This document shows, in pieces, positions 37,997-46,996 of a stretch of 64,000 nt of DNA. Under the pieces are notes generated by a model. The model saw only the letters and a list, made by a program, of their open reading frames with translations, ran no database searches and was not told the DNA's origin. The translations under genes were made by a program, and so were the position numbers. Position 1 is the stretch's first letter. The number at the start of each line of letters is the position of its first letter. The DNA comes from Rhizorhabdus histidinilytica (GTDB taxonomy: Bacteria > Pseudomonadota > Alphaproteobacteria > Sphingomonadales > Sphingomonadaceae). The DNA is taken from assembly GCF_900167915.1 (NCBI RefSeq), contig NZ_FUYM01000008.1:124001-188000 (forward strand). Direction: 5' to 3'.

Positions 37997-38857
37997 ATGG
38001 ACCAGCCCGCGATTTTCGACCGTTCGCTCCGCCGCCTCCGCCGCGACCGGGCCGCCGCGCGTTTCGCCGATCACGCCTTCCTGGTCGATCATATGGCCGA
38101 CGAACTCGCCGAGCGGCTTGCGATGGTGACGCGCGACTTCGGCCGGGTGCTGGTGCTCGGCTGCCATGACGGACGGATCGCCCGGCGCTTCGCCGCGCTG
38201 GGGCGACGCATCGTCAATGCCGATCCCGGCTTCGCCTTCGCGCGCGCCGCGGGCGGGGTGCAGTGCGACGAGGATCGCCTGCCCTTCGCCGACGCCAGCT
38301 TCGATCTCGTCGTCGCGGTCGGCACGCTCGACACGGTCAACGACCTGCCGGGCGCGCTGACGCTGATCCGCCGGGTGCTGCGCCCCGACGGGCTGTTCCT
38401 CGGCGCCTTCGCCGGCGCGGGCAGCCTCGCCTGGCTCAAGCGCGCCACGCTGGCCGCCGACAGCGCGACGCATGGCGGCGCGGCGGCGCGCATCCATCCG
38501 CAGGTCGACGTGCGCGCGGCGGGCGACCTGTTGTCGCGCGCGGGCTTCGCCTTGCAGGTGGCGGACGGCGAGCGGCTCGACGTCGGCTATGGCGATCCGA
38601 TCCGGCTGATCCACGACCTGCGCGGCATGGCGGCGACCAACATCCTCGCCCAGCGCGCCCGCACCGCACCCGGCCGCGCCTGGCTGGCCGAGTTGTTCGG
38701 TCGCTTCCAGGCGGAGGCCGGGCCCGACGGCCGGCTGCGCGAGAGCTTCGACCTCGTCTATCTGTCGGGCTGGTCGCCCAGCCCCGACCAGCCCAAGCCC
38801 GCGAAGCGCGGCAGCGCGACGGCGTCGATGATCGAGGCGCTGCGGCCGAAAGGGTGA
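37997..38857 (+). CDS. Class I SAM-dependent methyltransferase (BioC/NDUFAF5-like)
   Basis: The protein has 286 residues from ATG 37997. It begins IFDRSLRRLRRDRAAARF, the typical start of the NDUFAF5/BioC-like group, then motif I VLVLGCHDG and motif II-III SFDLVVAVGTL. The mitochondrial relative hydroxylates an arginine of complex I; bacterial members are uncharacterised. The comF/grxC-divergent position is conserved in sphingomonads as far as I recall. The function is not fixed. Confidence 0.85.
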   Translation: MDQPAIFDRSLRRLRRDRAAARFADHAFLVDHMADELAERLAMVTRDFGRVLVLGCHDGRIARRFAALGRRIVNADPGFAFARAAGGVQCDEDRLPFADASFDLVVAVGTLDTVNDLPGALTLIRRVLRPDGLFLGAFAGAGSLAWLKRATLAADSATHGGAAARIHPQVDVRAAGDLLSRAGFALQVADGERLDVGYGDPIRLIHDLRGMAATNILAQRARTAPGRAWLAELFGRFQAEAGPDGRLRESFDLVYLSGWSPSPDQPKPAKRGSATASMIEALRPKG

Positions 38858-38873
38858 TTCTCCCGAGCCCCAC

Positions 38874-38972
38874 CGTCATTCCAGCAAAAGCTGGAATCTC
38901 CCTGCCTTCTCGACGTTGGAGCGGGAGCGACGCTGGAAGAAAAGGGAGATCCCGGCTTTCGCCGGGATGACG
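38874..38972. repeat. Family C inverted repeat, copy 2
   Basis: CATTCCAGCAAAAGCTGGAATC at the left and ATCCCGGCTTTCGCCGGGAT at the right are each hairpins, with CGTCAT/ATGACG as outer ends. The same arrangement recurs at 41898-41986 and, interrupted, at 5606-5852. It lies between the methyltransferase gene and the leu leader and may end the methyltransferase transcript. Confidence 0.85.
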
Positions 38973-39038
38973 TGATTGTCGAAAAGGCGATTGCGCTATG
39001 GACTTACCCGACCGCTTATGTGTAAGGACCGCCTCGTA

Positions 39039-39086
39039 ATGACGCGGCCGTTCGCCCTTCTCCTGCTTCGACTTACGCGCCCTTAG
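39039..39086 (+). CDS. leuL: Leucine leader peptide
   Basis: The 15-codon ORF encodes MTRPFALLLLRLTRP, with four successive Leu codons (CTT CTC CTG CTT) and a fifth two codons later. AAGGA at 39024-39028 is a ribosome site 10 bases upstream. It ends 102 bp before leuA. This is the layout of a ribosome-mediated attenuator that senses charged tRNA-Leu. Too short for normal gene calling; the reading is from sequence and leuA context. Confidence 0.85.
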   Translation: MTRPFALLLLRLTRP

Positions 39087-39141
39087 GCGCGCGATTTCGC
39101 TTGGGGTCGAAACAGGCCCGGCAAGCCACGGCGTCTAAGGG
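39076..39141 (+). promoter_or_regulatory. leuA attenuator: mutually exclusive stems
   Basis: CGCGCC (39076-39081... region) with GGCGCG forms a tight hairpin around the leader stop. Alternatively CCCTTAG (39080-39086) pairs exactly with CTAAGGG (39135-39141). The two pairings share the leader stop region and cannot coexist. GGGG (39112 region) and ACCCC further down offer another stem before leuA. No T-run follows, so the switch may work on translation or via Rho rather than by a classic terminator. Confidence 0.55.
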
Positions 39142-39188
39142 TCCCGACAGAAACCCCGAATGACCACCCTGCAGCAGGAGCAGGCCCC

Positions 39189-40730
39189 GTGACCAAGACC
39201 ATCAGGATTTTCGACACCACCTTGCGCGACGGCGAGCAATCGCCGGGCTGCTCGATGAACCTCGAGGAGAAGCTGCAGGTGGCGGCCCAGCTCGAGGCGT
39301 TGGGCGTCGACATCATCGAGGCGGGTTTCGCCATCGCCTCCCCGGGCGATTTCGAAGCGGTGTCCGAGGTCGCCCGCCAGTGCAAGAAGGCGACCGTAGC
39401 CAGCCTGGCGCGCGCCGCCGCCGCCGACATCGACCGCGCGTGGGAGGCCGTCCAGCACGCTGTCGCGCCGCGCATCCACACCTTCATCGCAACGTCGCCG
39501 CTGCATATGCGGGTGAAGCTCAACAAGAGCCCCGACGAGGTGCTGGAGGCGATCGACCGCACGGTGCGCCACGCCCGCAACATCTGCCCCGACGTCGAAT
39601 GGTCGGCCGAGGACGCGACCCGGACCGAGCCGGACTTCCTGGCGCGAGCGATCGAAACCGCGATCGCGGCGGGCGCGCGGACGATCAACCTGCCCGACAC
39701 GGTCGGCTATGCGACCCCGCAGACCTATGGCGCGATGTTCCGCGACATGATCGAGCGGGTGCCCAACGCCGACCTCGCGGTCTTCTCGACCCATTGCCAC
39801 AACGACCTGGGCCTAGCCGTCGCCAACACGCTGGCAGCGATCATGAACGGCGCGGGCCAGGTCGAGTCGACCATCAACGGTATCGGCGAGCGCGCCGGCA
39901 ACGCCGCGGTCGAGGAGATCGCGATGGCGCTGAAGGTCCGCCAGGACGTGATGCCCTATGCGACCAACATCGTCTCGACCGAGATCACCCGCGCCTCGCG
40001 CCTGATCTCGGGAATCACCGGCTTCCAGGTGCAGCCCAACAAGGCGATCGTCGGCGCCAACGCCTTCGCGCATGAGAGCGGCATCCATCAGGACGGCATG
40101 ATCAAGGACAGCTCGACCTACGAGATCATGACCCCGGACAGCGTCGGCCTGACCCATAGCAGCCTGGTGATGGGCAAGCATTCGGGCCGCGCCGCCTTCC
40201 GCCAGAAGCTGGAGGAGCTTGGCTACACGCTGGGCGACAACGCCTTCCAGGACGCGTTCGGCCGCTTCAAGGCGCTCGCCGACGCCAAGAAGGCCGTCTA
40301 TGACGAAGATATCGTCGCGCTGGTCGACGACGAGGTGCTGCGTGGCCACGATGCGATCCAGGTCAAGGAGGTCGAGGTCTATTGCGGTTCGAACGGGCCG
40401 CAGCGCGCGATCCTGACGCTCGAGGTCGACGGCGAGGAGAAGACCGTCACCGCGCGCGGCAATGGTCCGGTCGACGCGCTGTTCAACGCGATCCGCATGA
40501 TCGTGCCGCACGACAGCTCGGTGCTCGAACGCTACGAGGTCCATGCCGTCACCGGCGGCACCGACGCGCAGGCCGAGGTGTCGGTGCTCCTCTCGGAGAA
40601 TGGTCGCACCACGCGGGGCCGCGGCGCGCACCAGGACACGATGGTCGCTTCGGTCCGCGCCTATGTGAACGCACTCAACAAGATGATGGTCAAGCGCGGC
40701 CGCGCACCGGTCGACGCCCAGGCGAGCTGA
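39189..40730 (+). CDS. leuA: 2-isopropylmalate synthase
   Basis: The 513-residue enzyme condenses acetyl-CoA with 2-oxoisovalerate, the first step of leucine synthesis. The TIM barrel opens with IFDTTLRDGEQSPGCSMN and has the metal site THCHNDLGLAVAN; the C-terminal ~130 residues form the LeuA regulatory domain that binds leucine for feedback inhibition. The start is GTG with AGGAG 8 bases upstream. It is preceded by the leucine leader, so both attenuation and feedback inhibition apply. Confidence 0.96.
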   Translation: MTKTIRIFDTTLRDGEQSPGCSMNLEEKLQVAAQLEALGVDIIEAGFAIASPGDFEAVSEVARQCKKATVASLARAAAADIDRAWEAVQHAVAPRIHTFIATSPLHMRVKLNKSPDEVLEAIDRTVRHARNICPDVEWSAEDATRTEPDFLARAIETAIAAGARTINLPDTVGYATPQTYGAMFRDMIERVPNADLAVFSTHCHNDLGLAVANTLAAIMNGAGQVESTINGIGERAGNAAVEEIAMALKVRQDVMPYATNIVSTEITRASRLISGITGFQVQPNKAIVGANAFAHESGIHQDGMIKDSSTYEIMTPDSVGLTHSSLVMGKHSGRAAFRQKLEELGYTLGDNAFQDAFGRFKALADAKKAVYDEDIVALVDDEVLRGHDAIQVKEVEVYCGSNGPQRAILTLEVDGEEKTVTARGNGPVDALFNAIRMIVPHDSSVLERYEVHAVTGGTDAQAEVSVLLSENGRTTRGRGAHQDTMVASVRAYVNALNKMMVKRGRAPVDAQAS

Positions 40731-40774
40731 CGACGCCCCTTCCCTTCTCTTCGGGAGGGAAAGCTGAAACCATT

Positions 40775-40896
40775 CCGTTCGTGTCGAGCGAAGTCGAGAC
40801 AGGCTCCGGGAGCCAGCGTCCCTCGACTTCAGCCTGTGACTGAAGTTCCTCCCGAGCGCCTGCCTTGCAGGCAGTCGAGGGGCTCGGGACGAACGG
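40775..40896. repeat. Family E inverted repeat, copy 2
   Basis: The left arm CCGTTCGTGTCGAGCGAAG is identical to the arm at 4305, and the right end GGGACGAACGG is its degenerate complement. Between them are CTTGCAGGC-type and CTTCAGCCTG/CAGGCTGAAG-like pairs, so the element has been rearranged relative to the copy at 4305-4375. It lies between leuA and the DMT gene. Confidence 0.75.
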
Positions 40897-40922
40897 ACCT
40901 GCCTGACGATCGGGTCGCCTCA

Positions 40923-41891
40923 ATGTCGCAAGCCACCGCTCACACCGCCCGCTGGCGGCTGATCGGCTTCCTCCTGTCCGCGGTCGGCTCGATGCTGTTC
41001 GCGATCAAGGGCGTGCTGATCAAGCTGATCTACGTCTATCAGATCGACTCCACCGCGCTGCTCGCGGTGCGGATGCTGCTGTCGCTGCCGGTCTTCTTCG
41101 GCGTCGGCCTGCTCGAATGGCGGCGACGGCCGGCGGCGCAGCGCCCCGACGCGCGCAGCGTCGGCTTTGCCGCGCTGGTCGGCATATTGGGCTATCATGT
41201 CTCGTCATGGCTCGACTTCGCCGGGCTGCAATCGGTCGAGGCGCAGGCCGAGCGGCTGATCCTGTTCACCTATCCCTTCCTCGTCATCCTGTTCGGGCGG
41301 CTGATCTTCGGCCACCGGCTGCGCTTCCACGCGCTCGCCGGGGCGGGGCTCAGCTATGCCGGGCTGCTCGTCATGTTCGGATCGGACCCGGCGCGGCTGA
41401 CCCCGTCGATGATCGGCGGCGCGGGCATGATCCTCGCCGCCGCCGGCACCTTCGCGCTCTACCAGCTCTTCGCGCGCGAGCTGATCCTGCGCTGCGGCCC
41501 TGCCCTGTTCACAGCGATCGCGATGAGCGCGGCCAGCCTGTCGGTGATCGCCCATTTCGCGCTGACCCATGGCATCGCCCTGCCCCCTGGGCCACCGCGC
41601 GCCTGGGCGCTGATGATCGGGCTGGCAGTCTTCTCGACGATCGTGCCGACCTTCATGATGTCGGCCGGCACCGCCCGGATCGGTGCCCAGGGCACAGCGA
41701 TCATCTCGACGATCAGCCCGGTGGTGACGATCGCCCTAGCCATCGTCGTGCTGGGCGAGCCGTTCGGCATAGGCGAAGCGGCGGGCACGCTGCTGGTGGT
41801 CGGCGGAGTCGGGTTGTTCACCTGGATCGAGAGCCGGCCGGCCAGACAGCGCGCCAGACGGGACGCGGTTGCGGCGAAGGTAGAAGCCTGA
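40923..41891 (+). CDS. EamA/DMT-family transporter
   Basis: The protein has 322 residues from ATG 40923 and ten membrane helices in two EamA repeats, the second ending IGAQGTAIISTISPVVTIALAIVVLGEPF, the typical DMT wording. The family exports amino acids and metabolites (RhtA-like) or imports small solutes. The substrate is unknown. It follows leuA across a repeat-filled gap. Confidence 0.87.
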   Translation: MSQATAHTARWRLIGFLLSAVGSMLFAIKGVLIKLIYVYQIDSTALLAVRMLLSLPVFFGVGLLEWRRRPAAQRPDARSVGFAALVGILGYHVSSWLDFAGLQSVEAQAERLILFTYPFLVILFGRLIFGHRLRFHALAGAGLSYAGLLVMFGSDPARLTPSMIGGAGMILAAAGTFALYQLFARELILRCGPALFTAIAMSAASLSVIAHFALTHGIALPPGPPRAWALMIGLAVFSTIVPTFMMSAGTARIGAQGTAIISTISPVVTIALAIVVLGEPFGIGEAAGTLLVVGGVGLFTWIESRPARQRARRDAVAAKVEA

Positions 41892-41897
41892 ACCTCT

Positions 41898-41986
41898 CGT
41901 CATCCTGACGAAAGTCAGGATCTCACTGCCTTCGTTCCGGCAGCACGACGAAGAGAAGGGATATCCCGGCTTTGGCCGGGATGACG
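41898..41986. repeat. Family C inverted repeat, copy 3
   Basis: CATCCTGACGAAAGTCAGGATC and ATCCCGGCTTTGGCCGGGAT hairpins with CGTCAT/ATGACG ends, matching 38874-38972. It fills the gap between the convergent DMT and molybdopterin protein genes and is a likely two-way terminator. Confidence 0.85.
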
Positions 41987-41993
41987 CCGGATA

Positions 41994-42749
41994 TCAAATC
42001 CCCGCATACCAGGCGTAGTCATAATAGTCCTCCCAATAGCCGCCCTTGCCGCGGCCATGGGCGGAGAGGCTTTCGACCGCCTCGATCCGCTGGACATATT
42101 TGGCATGCTTGTAGCCGAGCTGCCGTTCGACCCGCAGCCGCAGCGGGGCGCCGTTGCCGACCGGCAGCGGCTGGCCGTTGAGCCCCCAGGCGAGGATCGT
42201 CTGGGGATGGAAGGCGTCGATCAGGTCGATGCTCTCATAATAGTCGCCCTGCGCGTAGCGATCGGCGCAATGGAAGATCAGGTAGCGCGCCGAGGAGCGC
42301 AGTCCGGCCATGTCGAGCAGCAGCTTGAGCGGCGCCCCGGTCCACTGGCCGATCGCGCTCCAGCCCTCCACGCAGTCGTGGCGCGTGATCTGGGTGCGGC
42401 GGGGCAGCGATCGGATCTGCCCCAGCGACAGCGACAGCGGCCGTGCGACCAACCCGTCGACGACGAGCCGCCAGTCGGCGAACCCCGCGCGCAGGTGGGT
42501 CTCATAAGCGGTGCCGGCGGGCTTGCGGGTGCCGTTGGAACGGAACAGCGGCGACAGGTCGGCCGCGTCGAACTCACGCGCCAGCGCGGTGCGATCGGTG
42601 ATCAGCCGCTGCGCGCGCATCGTCAGCCCCTCGGCACTCTGCAGCATCGAACGGACCCGCGGATCGGCGTTGATCCGGTTGCAGCCGGACAGGATCAGCC
42701 CACCCGCCCCGGCCGCCAGCGAACCGATCAGCTTGCGGCGCGAGATCAT
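41994..42749 (-). CDS. Molybdopterin-dependent oxidoreductase (sulfite oxidase/YedY-like), lipoprotein
   Basis: The protein has 251 residues from ATG 42749. The N-terminus MISRRKLIGSLAAGAGG carries both a twin-arginine motif and a lipobox (LSGC), so it is probably exported folded and lipid-anchored. The oxidoreductase domain has the Mo-ligand Cys in TRHDCVEGWSAIGQW and the late RVERQLGYKHAKY. It resembles MsrP/YedY, but the usual MsrQ partner is replaced by a cytochrome b. It is co-translated with that cytochrome (ATGA overlap). The substrate is unknown. Confidence 0.88.
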   Translation of the reverse strand: MISRRKLIGSLAAGAGGLILSGCNRINADPRVRSMLQSAEGLTMRAQRLITDRTALAREFDAADLSPLFRSNGTRKPAGTAYETHLRAGFADWRLVVDGLVARPLSLSLGQIRSLPRRTQITRHDCVEGWSAIGQWTGAPLKLLLDMAGLRSSARYLIFHCADRYAQGDYYESIDLIDAFHPQTILAWGLNGQPLPVGNGAPLRLRVERQLGYKHAKYVQRIEAVESLSAHGRGKGGYWEDYYDYAWYAGI

Positions 42750-43588
42750 CGTTCCTTCTCCCTCGGCAACCGATAGGCGCCGGTGATCATGGCGCGGAGC
42801 TGGTTGAGCGGCCCGGACAGCAGCACCATCAGCAGATGGACGAGGATGAACAGCAGCATCGCCGCGGCGCAGAGGAAATGGATCGACCGCGCCGACTGCC
42901 GCCCCCCGAACAGGTCGACCAGCCAGGGCCAGGCCGCGTTGACGCCCGGCGACATAGTCAGCCCGGTCAGGATCAGCAGCGGGATCAGCCCCAGGATCAC
43001 CCCGACATAGGCGAGCTTCTGGAGGATGCCGTAGCGCGCCGCCGCCGCGCCGCGCGGGAAGCGCAGCCTCAGATGATCGCGGATGTCGTGCCAGACATGG
43101 CTGGGGTGCAGTTCCGCCGCGCGGGGCAGCAGGTCGCGTTGCAGGTGGCGGTTGACCAGGCTGGCGACCAGATAGGTCGCCGCCGACAGCACCAGCACCC
43201 AGGCGAAGAAGAAGTGCCAGATGCGGGCATCGGCGAGGCTGTAGTTCGACGGGATCGTCGCCCACCAGGGGAAGGCGCGCCGCCGCTCGATCCCGTCGCG
43301 GTCCTCCCAGACGCCCAGCACCCCGGTCGTGTCATAGGCTTCGCCGCCGACGATCAGCACGCCGCGCCCGCCCGCCGATCCGATCTGCAGCCAGGCGCGG
43401 TCGGTGTTGGCGCCATATTGGCCCCAATAGAGGCGCGGATGTGCGTTGAAGATCATCAGCCCGCTCATCAGCATCGTGAAGATCGTGAAGGCGTTGATCC
43501 AGTGCCACAGCCGGGTCGACGTCCGGTGACGGCGAACGAGGTCCCCGCCGCGCGGCGCCGCGCCGTCCTGCTGTCCCTGTTCGGTCAT
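42746..43588 (-). CDS. Cytochrome b/b6-type membrane subunit
   Basis: The protein has 280 residues from ATG 43588. It has four or five helices with heme-ligating His: TRLWHWINAF, ARIWHFFFAWVL, and SIHFLCAAAMLLFILVHLLM. It belongs to the Ni-hydrogenase/thiosulfate-reductase cytochrome b561 family. It overlaps the molybdopterin gene by 4 bp and very likely links that enzyme to the quinone pool. A periplasmic loop of ~55 residues (YWGQYGANTD to WWATIPSNY) is longer than usual. Confidence 0.87.
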   Translation of the reverse strand: MTEQGQQDGAAPRGGDLVRRHRTSTRLWHWINAFTIFTMLMSGLMIFNAHPRLYWGQYGANTDRAWLQIGSAGGRGVLIVGGEAYDTTGVLGVWEDRDGIERRRAFPWWATIPSNYSLADARIWHFFFAWVLVLSAATYLVASLVNRHLQRDLLPRAAELHPSHVWHDIRDHLRLRFPRGAAAARYGILQKLAYVGVILGLIPLLILTGLTMSPGVNAAWPWLVDLFGGRQSARSIHFLCAAAMLLFILVHLLMVLLSGPLNQLRAMITGAYRLPREKER

Positions 43589-43719
43589 GGCGCGCACGCT
43601 AGCACGATCAGGGCGAAGAGCGGTAATCTCCCGTCAACGAGCCCCTTTAGGAAATCATTAGGGACGATCGGCGATGATGCGGATTGCCGATCGAAAGGAA
43701 GCAGGGGAATCGGAACGCG

Positions 43720-44040
43720 ATGGCGGTTGCCAGTGAACAGGAGGAAAGCGACGCGCGCCGCCACGGGCGCCATCGCATCATGCTCGCCGCGACGCTCTAT
43801 TCGGTCCATGGCGAATGCAACGGCGTGCTGCTCGACCTGTCGCAGGGCGGCGCGATGGTCAGCGCCTCGCCGCCGCTCCCGGTCGGCTGCCGGCTGCTGC
43901 TCGAGCGCCAGAATTTCGAGGTACCCGGCGTCGTCCGCTGGGTCGAGGGCAACCGCTTCGGCATCCAGTTCGAGGAAGCCCTGCCCGAATCCGTGATCAT
44001 GGGCCTGGTATCACGCAGCACGCATCAGAACGACCGCTGA
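43720..44040 (+). CDS. PilZ domain protein
   Basis: The protein has 106 residues from ATG 43720. It has the c-di-GMP binding RxxxR (RRHGRHR) near residue 16 and DLSQGGAMV (D/NxSxxG) near residue 39, then the beta-barrel. Almost the whole protein is the domain, so it is a single-domain c-di-GMP effector. The frame opens earlier at TTG 43684. It stands alone upstream of the family A repeat. Confidence 0.88.
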   Translation: MAVASEQEESDARRHGRHRIMLAATLYSVHGECNGVLLDLSQGGAMVSASPPLPVGCRLLLERQNFEVPGVVRWVEGNRFGIQFEEALPESVIMGLVSRSTHQNDR

Positions 44041-44109
44041 GCTAGATGCGTTTGGAAATGCGCGAAAAGCGCGTTTCCGAGGCGGCACCAGCCCGCTCCC
44101 CCAAAATAC

Positions 44110-44281
44110 CTCAGAGGCTGACCGGAAAGTGCCTTACCGCTCATCCTGAGGAGGGACTGAACGAAGGTGAAGGCCCATATCGAAGGATATTTCCAGTCTC
44201 GAACGCCCCTTCGAGACAGCATTTCGACTACGCTCAATGCTTCCTCAGGGCGAGCGGGGACTTTTGAGTCAGACTCTCAGG
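44110..44281. repeat. Family A palindromic repeat, copy 2
   Basis: Near-identical to 5657-5828 over ~170 bp. The ends CTCAGAGGCTGAC and GTCAGACTCTCAGG form terminal inverted repeats with one or two mismatches. It fills the gap between convergent PilZ and hrcA genes and covers the hrcA stop codon (TCA at 44277-44279). Confidence 0.9.
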
Positions 44282-45326
44282 CCATCATCCGGGTCAGCGC
44301 CTGCGCGGTGAAATCGACCATCGGCACGATCCGCGCATAGTTGAGCCGGGTCGGCCCGATCACCCCGACCACCCCGACGACGCGGCCGTCGCCGCCGCGA
44401 TAGGGCGCCGCGATCACCGACGATCCGGACAGCGAGAACAGCTTGTTCTCCGATCCGATGAAGATCTTCATCCCCTGCCCGCTGCGCGCGCTGTCGAGCA
44501 GGCGGGCGATCTCCTCCTTACCCTCGATCTCATCGAGGAGCTGGCGTACCCGCTCCAGGTCCGCCGCCGCCGAAGGATCGATCAGGTTGGCCTGGCCGCG
44601 CACGATCAGCACTGGCCGGGCGCTGCCGTCCTCCGACCAGACCGCCAGCCCTTGCTGGACCAGCGACGCCGCAGCCGCGTCGAGCGCCGCGCGCTCGCGC
44701 CCCAGTTCCGCCTCGATCCGCGCGCGCGCCTCGGCCAAGGTCAGCCCGCCGAGCCGATCGCTGATGAAATTGCCCGCCTCGACCAGCGCCGATGGCGGCA
44801 GGCCTGGCGGCAGGTCGACGACCCGGTTCTCGACGCTGCCGTCATGGCCGACCAGCACCGCCACCGCCTGCTGGCGCGACAGCGGCACGAAGCTGAACTG
44901 GCGCAGCACCATCTCGTGCGGCGGGACCAGGACGATGCCCGCGCAGGCCGACAGGCCCGACAGCACCGCGCTGGTCTGGGCGAGCGCTTCCTCTACCGGG
45001 CTGCCGCGCGCCGCGCGCGCCTCGATCGCGGCACGCTCCTCGATCGACGGCTCGGCGGTCTGCATCATGCCGTCGACGAACAGGCGCAGCCCCGACTGGG
45101 TCGGCATCCGCCCGGCCGAGGTGTGCGGCGCCTCGAGCAGCCCCAGTTCCTCCAGATCCTGCATGACGTTGCGGATCGAGGCCGGCGACAGGTTCAGGCC
45201 CGCCAGCTTGGAAATGGTCCGCGATCCGACCGGCTGACCCGATCCGAGATAGCTTTCGACGACGACGCGAAACACCTCGCGGGCTCGGGTCGACATTTCG
45301 GACATGGGCTGGCTGTTCACGCCCAT
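44277..45326 (-). CDS. hrcA: Heat-inducible transcription repressor HrcA
   Basis: The protein has 349 residues from ATG 45326 (no clear ribosome site; ATG 45305 is possible). It has the winged helix [19 protein letters not shown] to [16 protein letters not shown] and the HrcA C-terminal region ending [21 protein letters not shown]. HrcA represses groESL/dnaK-type genes at CIRCE sites; no CIRCE is in the window. It is divergent from rph, the usual alphaproteobacterial order. Confidence 0.94.
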   Translation of the reverse strand: MGVNSQPMSEMSTRAREVFRVVVESYLGSGQPVGSRTISKLAGLNLSPASIRNVMQDLEELGLLEAPHTSAGRMPTQSGLRLFVDGMMQTAEPSIEERAAIEARAARGSPVEEALAQTSAVLSGLSACAGIVLVPPHEMVLRQFSFVPLSRQQAVAVLVGHDGSVENRVVDLPPGLPPSALVEAGNFISDRLGGLTLAEARARIEAELGRERAALDAAAASLVQQGLAVWSEDGSARPVLIVRGQANLIDPSAAADLERVRQLLDEIEGKEEIARLLDSARSGQGMKIFIGSENKLFSLSGSSVIAAPYRGGDGRVVGVVGVIGPTRLNYARIVPMVDFTAQALTRMMA

Positions 45327-45419
45327 AGAGATAGTGAAGCCGATCGCCCCGCTCAACAGGCTTCCAACTTCCTTCGCCCACGCCTAAGGAGCCCGGCGTA
45401 CAGCAAAGAAGGAACGTTC

Positions 45420-46136
45420 ATGCGCCCATCCGGCCGCGCCCCCGATCAGATGCGGGCGATCAGCATCGAAACCGGTTTCACCGTCCACGCCGAAGGCTCC
45501 GTGCTGATCAGCTTCGGCGACACCCGCGTCCTCGTCACCGCCTCGATCGAGGAGAAGGTTCCCCCCTTCCTGCGCGGCAAGGGCCAGGGTTGGGTCACCG
45601 CCGAATATGGCATGCTGCCCCGCGCCACCCATACGCGCGGCAGCCGTGAGGCGGCCAAGGGCAAGCAGTCGGGCCGCACCCAGGAGATCCAGCGCCTGAT
45701 CGGCCGATCGCTGCGCGCGGTGGTCGACATGGCGAAGCTCGGCGAACGCCAGATCGTGATCGACTGCGACGTGCTCCAGGCCGATGGCGGCACCCGCACC
45801 GCGTCGATCTCGGGTGGCTGGGTGGCGTTGCGCCTCGCCGTCGACAAGCTGCTCGCCTCGGGCGCGATCGCCGAAGACCCGATCACCGCGCAGGTCGCGG
45901 CGGTCTCCTGCGGCATCCATGAGGGAACCCCTGTGCTCGACCTCGATTATATCGAGGATTCAAACGCCCATGCCGACGCCAATTTCGTGCTGCTCGACAA
46001 TGGCAACATCGCCGAGGCGCAGGCGACCGCGGAAGGAGCGACCTATGACGAGGAAGCCCTGTTGAGACTGCTCCGCCTCGCCCGCATCGGCTGCGGCGAG
46101 ATTTTCGCCGCGCAACGCAAGGCGACCGGGCGGTGA
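45420..46136 (+). CDS. rph: Ribonuclease PH
   Basis: The protein has 238 residues from ATG 45420 (AAGGA 6 bases upstream; the open frame extends far upstream but is not coding). The phosphorolytic exoribonuclease trims tRNA 3' ends. Motifs: [49 protein letters not shown] and the active site [10 protein letters not shown]. It is in an operon with rdgB (GTGA overlap) and hemW. Confidence 0.96.
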   Translation: MRPSGRAPDQMRAISIETGFTVHAEGSVLISFGDTRVLVTASIEEKVPPFLRGKGQGWVTAEYGMLPRATHTRGSREAAKGKQSGRTQEIQRLIGRSLRAVVDMAKLGERQIVIDCDVLQADGGTRTASISGGWVALRLAVDKLLASGAIAEDPITAQVAAVSCGIHEGTPVLDLDYIEDSNAHADANFVLLDNGNIAEAQATAEGATYDEEALLRLLRLARIGCGEIFAAQRKATGR

Positions 46137-46762
46137 GCGACGACGGCCTCCTCCACCGCAAGCTCGCTCCCGGCAAGCTGGTCATCGCCAGCCACAACAA
46201 GGGCAAGCTGCGCGAGATCGCCGAGCTGCTCGCTCCCTATGGGATCGAGACGGTGTCGGCCGGAGCGCTCGGCGTTCCCGAACCGGAGGAGACCGGCACT
46301 AGCTTCGTAGCCAATGCCGAGCTGAAGGCGCGCTTCTCCGCCGACCTGACCGGCCTGCCCGCGCTTGCCGACGACAGTGGCCTGTGTGTCGAGGCGCTGG
46401 GCGGCGAGCCGGGCATCTTCTCGGCGCGCTGGGCCGAGCTCGACGACGGCAGTCGCGACTTCGCCGAGGGGATGCGCCGCGTCCATGCCCGGATGCAGGA
46501 GGCCGGCGACGAGGCAGGCCACGACGCGCATTTCATCTGTGCGCTGTCGCTCGCCTGGCCCGATGGTCATGTCGAAACCTTCGAGGGCCGGGTCGACGGG
46601 CTGATCACCTGGCCGCCGCGCGGCGACAGGGGTTTCGGCTACGACCCGATCTTTCAGCCGCTCGGCCATGCCATCAGCTTCGGCGAGATGGAGCCCGAGG
46701 CCAAGCACGCGATGAGCCACCGCGCCGACGCCTTCGCCAAGCTCGTCGCGGCGCTGTTCTAG
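46133..46762 (+). CDS. rdgB: Non-canonical purine NTP pyrophosphatase (RdgB/HAM1)
   Basis: The 209-residue protein removes ITP, dITP and XTP from the nucleotide pool. It has [40 protein letters not shown] and GFGYDPIF, with the full family length. The GTG start overlaps the rph stop (GTGA). hemW follows after a palindrome-rich gap. Confidence 0.95.
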   Translation: MSDDGLLHRKLAPGKLVIASHNKGKLREIAELLAPYGIETVSAGALGVPEPEETGTSFVANAELKARFSADLTGLPALADDSGLCVEALGGEPGIFSARWAELDDGSRDFAEGMRRVHARMQEAGDEAGHDAHFICALSLAWPDGHVETFEGRVDGLITWPPRGDRGFGYDPIFQPLGHAISFGEMEPEAKHAMSHRADAFAKLVAALF

Positions 46763-46773
46763 GCTGGAAGATA

Positions 46774-46996
46774 CCCCTCCCTGCAAGGGAGGGGTTAGGG
46801 GTGGGTAACGGAGCCGAGGGGCTCGACGCCCCTTGGCGGAGTTCGACGGAACGATGGAAGGCTCGCTACCGCTCGCCACCCACCCCAGTGATCCAGCAAC
46901 CGGGGTTAGCCATGCCCCCGGCATGGCTAAGGAATTGCCGGGGGCAATTCCGGCCCCGGCTGCCGGATCACTCCCCTCCCTTGAAAGGGAGGGGGA
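46774..46996. repeat. Cluster of nested palindromes (family F) running into hemW
   Basis: CCCCTCCCT/AGGGAGGGG (46774-46794) opens the block, and a similar CCCCTCCCTTG...AAGGGAGGGG closes it. Inside are TTAGCCATGCC/GGCATGGCTAA (11-bp perfect), GAATTGCC/GGCAATTC, and outer TGATCC.../...GGATCA arms. The hemW start codon chosen here lies in the middle of it, and the block supplies the first ~26 codons. Confidence 0.8.

Noticed and set aside
45327-45419. CIRCE operator before hrcA
   Set aside because: The TTAGCACTC-N9-GAGTGCTAA pattern is not found in either strand of this gap.
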